NCBI RefSeq assembly: GCF_937468385.1
Contig: NZ_CALBWS010000044.1
Location: forward strand, 1-34,236
Reading direction: 5' to 3'
DNA from: Neobacillus rhizosphaerae
GTDB lineage: Bacteria > Bacillota > Bacilli > Bacillales > Cytobacillaceae
Length of the DNA stretch: 34,236 nucleotides
Shown: positions 32,176-34,236 of the stretch, piece by piece
Layout: every line of letters begins with the position of its first letter
Position numbering within the stretch: the first letter of the stretch is position 1
Program-made: the position numbers and the translations under genes
Notes under the pieces: model-generated
Databases searched by the model: none
What the model was told of the DNA's origin: nothing
What the model saw: only the letters and a program-made list of their open reading frames with translations

Positions 32176-33165
32176 ATGAAAAAAAGCTTTTTAATCATGT
32201 TTTGCCTATTATTATTATCTGCTTGTGGGAAAGGTGAGGCCGATAAAAATTCAGCAGGTGGGGAGAAATTAGAGAAAGTAAGCTTAATGCTAGATTGGTA
32301 TCCAAATGCAGTGCACTCTTTTCTTTTTGTAGCAAAAGAAAAGGGCTATTTTAAAGAACAAGGCCTGGACGTGGATATTCAAATGCCTGCCGATACAAAT
32401 GATCCACTTAAACTCGTTGCAGCTAATAAAGTCGACATGGCTATCAGCTACCAACCAGAGGTTTTAGTGGCACGTGGAGAGCAAATTCCTGTCCAATCGT
32501 TTGCCGCACTCGTACGACATCCACTGAATCAACTAATGGTCGCTGCGAATAGTCCGATTCAATCACCAAAGGATCTGGAAGGAAAAACGATTGGATATCC
32601 AACGATTCCATTAGATGAAGCCATCATTCACACGATGATGAAATCGGATGGCGGGGATGCGGAGAAAGTAAAAATGGTCGATATCGGCTGGGATTTAATT
32701 CCCGCAATGGCAACGAAAAAGACAGATGCGCTTATCGGCGGATATATCAACCATGAGAAATTACTGCTGGAAAAAGAAGGTCACCCTATACGTACATTAA
32801 ATCCTGCGGATTATGGTGTTCCTGATTATTATGAATTAGTTTTGGTCGGCAGTGAAAAAGGATTGAAAGAAAAACCAGCCGTTTTCAAAAAATTTATCGC
32901 CGCGATGACGCAGGGACAAAAATATGTTGTGGACCATCCTGAAGAGGGGGTATCCCTTTTAATGAAGCATGAGGAAAAATCATCACCACTAGACAAGGAT
33001 ATCGAAACAAAGAGCCTAGAAATCCTTCTGCCGCTCATGGATGCCAAAGAAAAACCATTCGGTTACCAAGACCCAGAAACCTGGAACAAAGCCGCAAAAT
33101 GGTTAAAAGAAACCAAAATGATAAAACAAAACGTAAAAGCAGCGGATGCATTTAAAAATTTATAA
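32176..33165 (+). CDS. thiY: Substrate-binding lipoprotein (ThiY-like, NMT1/THI5 family)
   Basis: This 329-aa periplasmic-type binding lipoprotein has signal MKKSFLIMFCLLLLSAC, with a lipobox whose Cys anchors it to the membrane. The NMT1/THI5-like fold shows LMLDWYPNAVHSFLFVAKEKGYF, LVAANKVDMAISYQPEVL and GGYINHEKLLLEKEGHP. It captures the pyrimidine precursor for ThiX/ThiZ. ATG 32176 follows GGAAGGG. It is the last gene of the operon. Confidence 0.9.
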   Translation: MKKSFLIMFCLLLLSACGKGEADKNSAGGEKLEKVSLMLDWYPNAVHSFLFVAKEKGYFKEQGLDVDIQMPADTNDPLKLVAANKVDMAISYQPEVLVARGEQIPVQSFAALVRHPLNQLMVAANSPIQSPKDLEGKTIGYPTIPLDEAIIHTMMKSDGGDAEKVKMVDIGWDLIPAMATKKTDALIGGYINHEKLLLEKEGHPIRTLNPADYGVPDYYELVLVGSEKGLKEKPAVFKKFIAAMTQGQKYVVDHPEEGVSLLMKHEEKSSPLDKDIETKSLEILLPLMDAKEKPFGYQDPETWNKAAKWLKETKMIKQNVKAADAFKNL

Positions 33166-33194
33166 AGTGTTAAAACGGTGAACAGCTTTTTAAG

Positions 33195-33252
33195 GGTGTC
33201 AGGCACCGTTCGTGGACAAATGTACGCCTGTGGTGGACATTGGTGCCGTCCA
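33195..33252. repeat. GGTGTCAGGCACC repeat element (copy 4)
   Basis: The core is at 33195-33207. The flank TGTACGCCTGTGGTGGACAT is related to the arms of copies 2 and 3 in reverse orientation. Confidence 0.65.
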
Positions 33253-33336
33253 TTAGAATTCACTTATTTGATAAGGTGGTGGATGGCGGATACAAATGGT
33301 AAAATAAGGATATAACCAAATATTCAAGGTAAGGGA

Positions 33337-33441
33337 ATGAGAATCTTTAAGACGGTCATTCTGGGATTTTCTGAAAAGGAAATGTATGGTACCTTTGATT
33401 TAATTAATATTATCAAGACAAACGAAAATCTAGGGAAGTAA
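33337..33441 (+). CDS. Possible 34-aa peptide or gene remnant
   Basis: ATG 33337 follows AAGGTAAGGGA. The product starts MRIFKTVILGFSEKEMYGTF and ends ENLGK. No family is recognised. It may be a remnant of a truncated gene. Confidence 0.25.
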   Translation: MRIFKTVILGFSEKEMYGTFDLINIIKTNENLGK

Positions 33442-33499
33442 ATTAGAATAAGTTGTTAATAATAGTAGCTTATAATTATCCTATTAATGGAAGGTTGTT

Positions 33500-34045
33500 A
33501 TGGCTATGATTAAACGGGGTAAGGTTATACTGTTTTTTTCTCTGTTGGCTGTGTTAGGTTTTAGTGTATTTTTCACACCAATTTATCAAGAGAAAGAAGG
33601 ACAGAATACATCAAAAGAAGAACAGAATAAACCAAAGGGGGAACAGATTGAACCAAAGGGGGAAGAGGTAATGACGCAGAATATTTATATTGACCCAAAG
33701 ATCAATTTAAAAAGCGAGGAAGAGGTTATTATAATTATTCACTTTAAAACAAAACCTGCAAAAGTGGCTGTTGCCCTAGCAGAAGCAAGCGGAGTACCGT
33801 TAACCATAGAAAAGGCGGAACAGGATGTCAAAGACAGTCATGCCCGTTTTCGAAAGGATGTTGAAAAGTATCTCGGGCAGAAGCAAATCCCCTATACCAT
33901 TGTCCATACCTATTCAGCTGCCCTAAATGGTGTGGCCATGAAATTACCTGCAAATGAGATTAAATCCTTGTTACAATCAGCTGAAATAGAGGCCATTTAT
34001 GCAAACCGAGAGATTAAGCTAGTCCCGCCGGTTCAACCATCCTAA
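33500..34045 (+). CDS. Inhibitor I9 / subtilisin propeptide-like secreted protein
   Basis: This 181-aa protein has an N-terminal membrane helix or signal (VILFFSLLAVLGFSVFFTP) and a repetitive charged linker (KEEQNKPKGEQ, EPKGEE). Its domain resembles the N-terminal propeptide (I9) of Vpr-type subtilases: EEVIIIIHFKTKPA, HARFRKDVEKYLG, IVHTYSAALNGVAMKLPANEIKSLLQSAEIEAIYANREIKL. It then stops. No catalytic Asp/His/Ser domain follows, and a terminator is 35 bases later, so it is a stand-alone propeptide-like inhibitor or chaperone, or a truncated protease gene. ATG 33500 follows GGAAGG; ATG 33506 is possible. Confidence 0.75.
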   Translation: MAMIKRGKVILFFSLLAVLGFSVFFTPIYQEKEGQNTSKEEQNKPKGEQIEPKGEEVMTQNIYIDPKINLKSEEEVIIIIHFKTKPAKVAVALAEASGVPLTIEKAEQDVKDSHARFRKDVEKYLGQKQIPYTIVHTYSAALNGVAMKLPANEIKSLLQSAEIEAIYANREIKLVPPVQPS

Positions 34046-34079
34046 ATAGATTTCTTTGTCAAATAACCAACCTATGTTT

Positions 34080-34120
34080 AGAGCTTGATGAAAGGAGTAT
34101 CCTTCGATCAAGCTCTTTTG
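34080..34120 (+). terminator. Strong terminator after the I9-like gene
   Basis: AGAGCTTGAT pairs with ATCAAGCTCT, continued inside by AAAGGA/TCCTT, followed by TTTTG. The right copy of the terminal repeat starts six bases later. Confidence 0.92.
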
Positions 34121-34122
34121 TA

Positions 34123-34236
34123 TGGAAAAGGGGCGGAGCGCCGCAAAAGCGAATTAGTTTATCCAATTCGAGTGAAATAAATACATTTTTCACTTCGAAT
34201 TAGGTGAAGTTCTGCTCTGCTCACACCGCCTTTATT
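34123..34236. repeat. Structured intergenic repeat, right copy
   Basis: This is the partner of 120-231. AGTGAAA (34171-34177), TTTCACT (34188-34194) and GTGAAG (34204-34209) are conserved. The middle has its own hairpin (AATTCGAGTGAAA with TTTCACTTCGAATT, one bulge), where the left copy uses different bases. The copy ends with CACCGCCTTTATT at the last base of the window, so its right flank is not visible. Confidence 0.7.

Larger units (their letters stand above)
33166..33499. other. Intergenic region after thiY
   Basis: It contains the palindromic repeat at 33195-33252, an IR AACGGTG/CACCGTT (33174-33180, 33204-33210), a possible 34-aa frame at 33337-33441 and a TATAAT at 33471-33476. I see no clear terminator for thiY. 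Confidence 0.5.

Overview
The window is low-GC Gram-positive chromosomal DNA. Strong AGGAGG-type ribosome sites, TTG and GTG starts, intrinsic terminators with U-tracts, a YceD-type TerD protein, a UMF1 transporter, a CsoR regulator, a hut operon and Bacillus-style TPP riboswitch operons all point to an endospore-forming Bacillaceae (Neobacillus/Bacillus-like). The genus is inferred from gene content only. No phage, insertion sequence, tRNA, rRNA or CRISPR array was seen. Genes are densely packed and mostly housekeeping or accessory metabolism.

Layout. (1) 1-400: a folded repeat of about 112 bp, whose second copy ends exactly at the right edge of the window. (2) 402-5831: tag glycosylase; a leftward pair of unknown genes (a 144-aa protein with an internal duplication and a 42-aa membrane protein); tetR and a small alarmone synthetase flanked by two paralogous 53-aa proteins too short for routine gene calling; a membrane metallophosphoesterase; and an orphan copper-type csoR. 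Three TetR-type operators link tetR, one 53-aa gene and the phosphoesterase into a probable small regulon. (3) 5893-12431: UMF1 transporter plus nucleotide pyrophosphatase-like phosphodiesterase, an HSL-type hydrolase, a flavodoxin, a GIY-YIG protein, a TerD stress protein and a small membrane protein. (4) 12492-19336: a secreted putative glycoside hydrolase, then an AraC-type response regulator with Glu at the phosphoacceptor position, followed by hutU-hutI-hutG. Neither hutH nor hutP is present.

(5) 19745-23860: a protein-kinase-like gene ending in a long Arg-Asp repeat, a GT4 glycosyltransferase, a HipA-like kinase and a GtaB/GalU nucleotidyltransferase. The last has a sigma-K-like promoter, so a late-sporulation surface-glycan role is plausible but unproven. 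(6) 24135-26543: a glutaredoxin-like protein, a DUF2804 protein and a DUF1963 protein. (7) 26585-33165: thiamine salvage in two riboswitch-controlled operons. A canonical TPP riboswitch precedes thiM-thiD-thiE-thiW. A divergent TPP-like aptamer and a 7-copy CGCTGATAWA array precede tenA-thiZ-thiX-thiY. Together they salvage thiazole and pyrimidine moieties, import precursors and couple them to thiamine phosphate. (8) 33500-34045: a stand-alone inhibitor-I9/subtilisin-propeptide-like protein, a strong terminator, and the second copy of the terminal repeat.

The least explained signals are the terminal repeat with mutually exclusive arms, the paralogous 53-aa proteins with their TetR operators, the RD-repeat kinase cluster, the phased CGCTGATAWA array and the divergent TPP-like aptamer.
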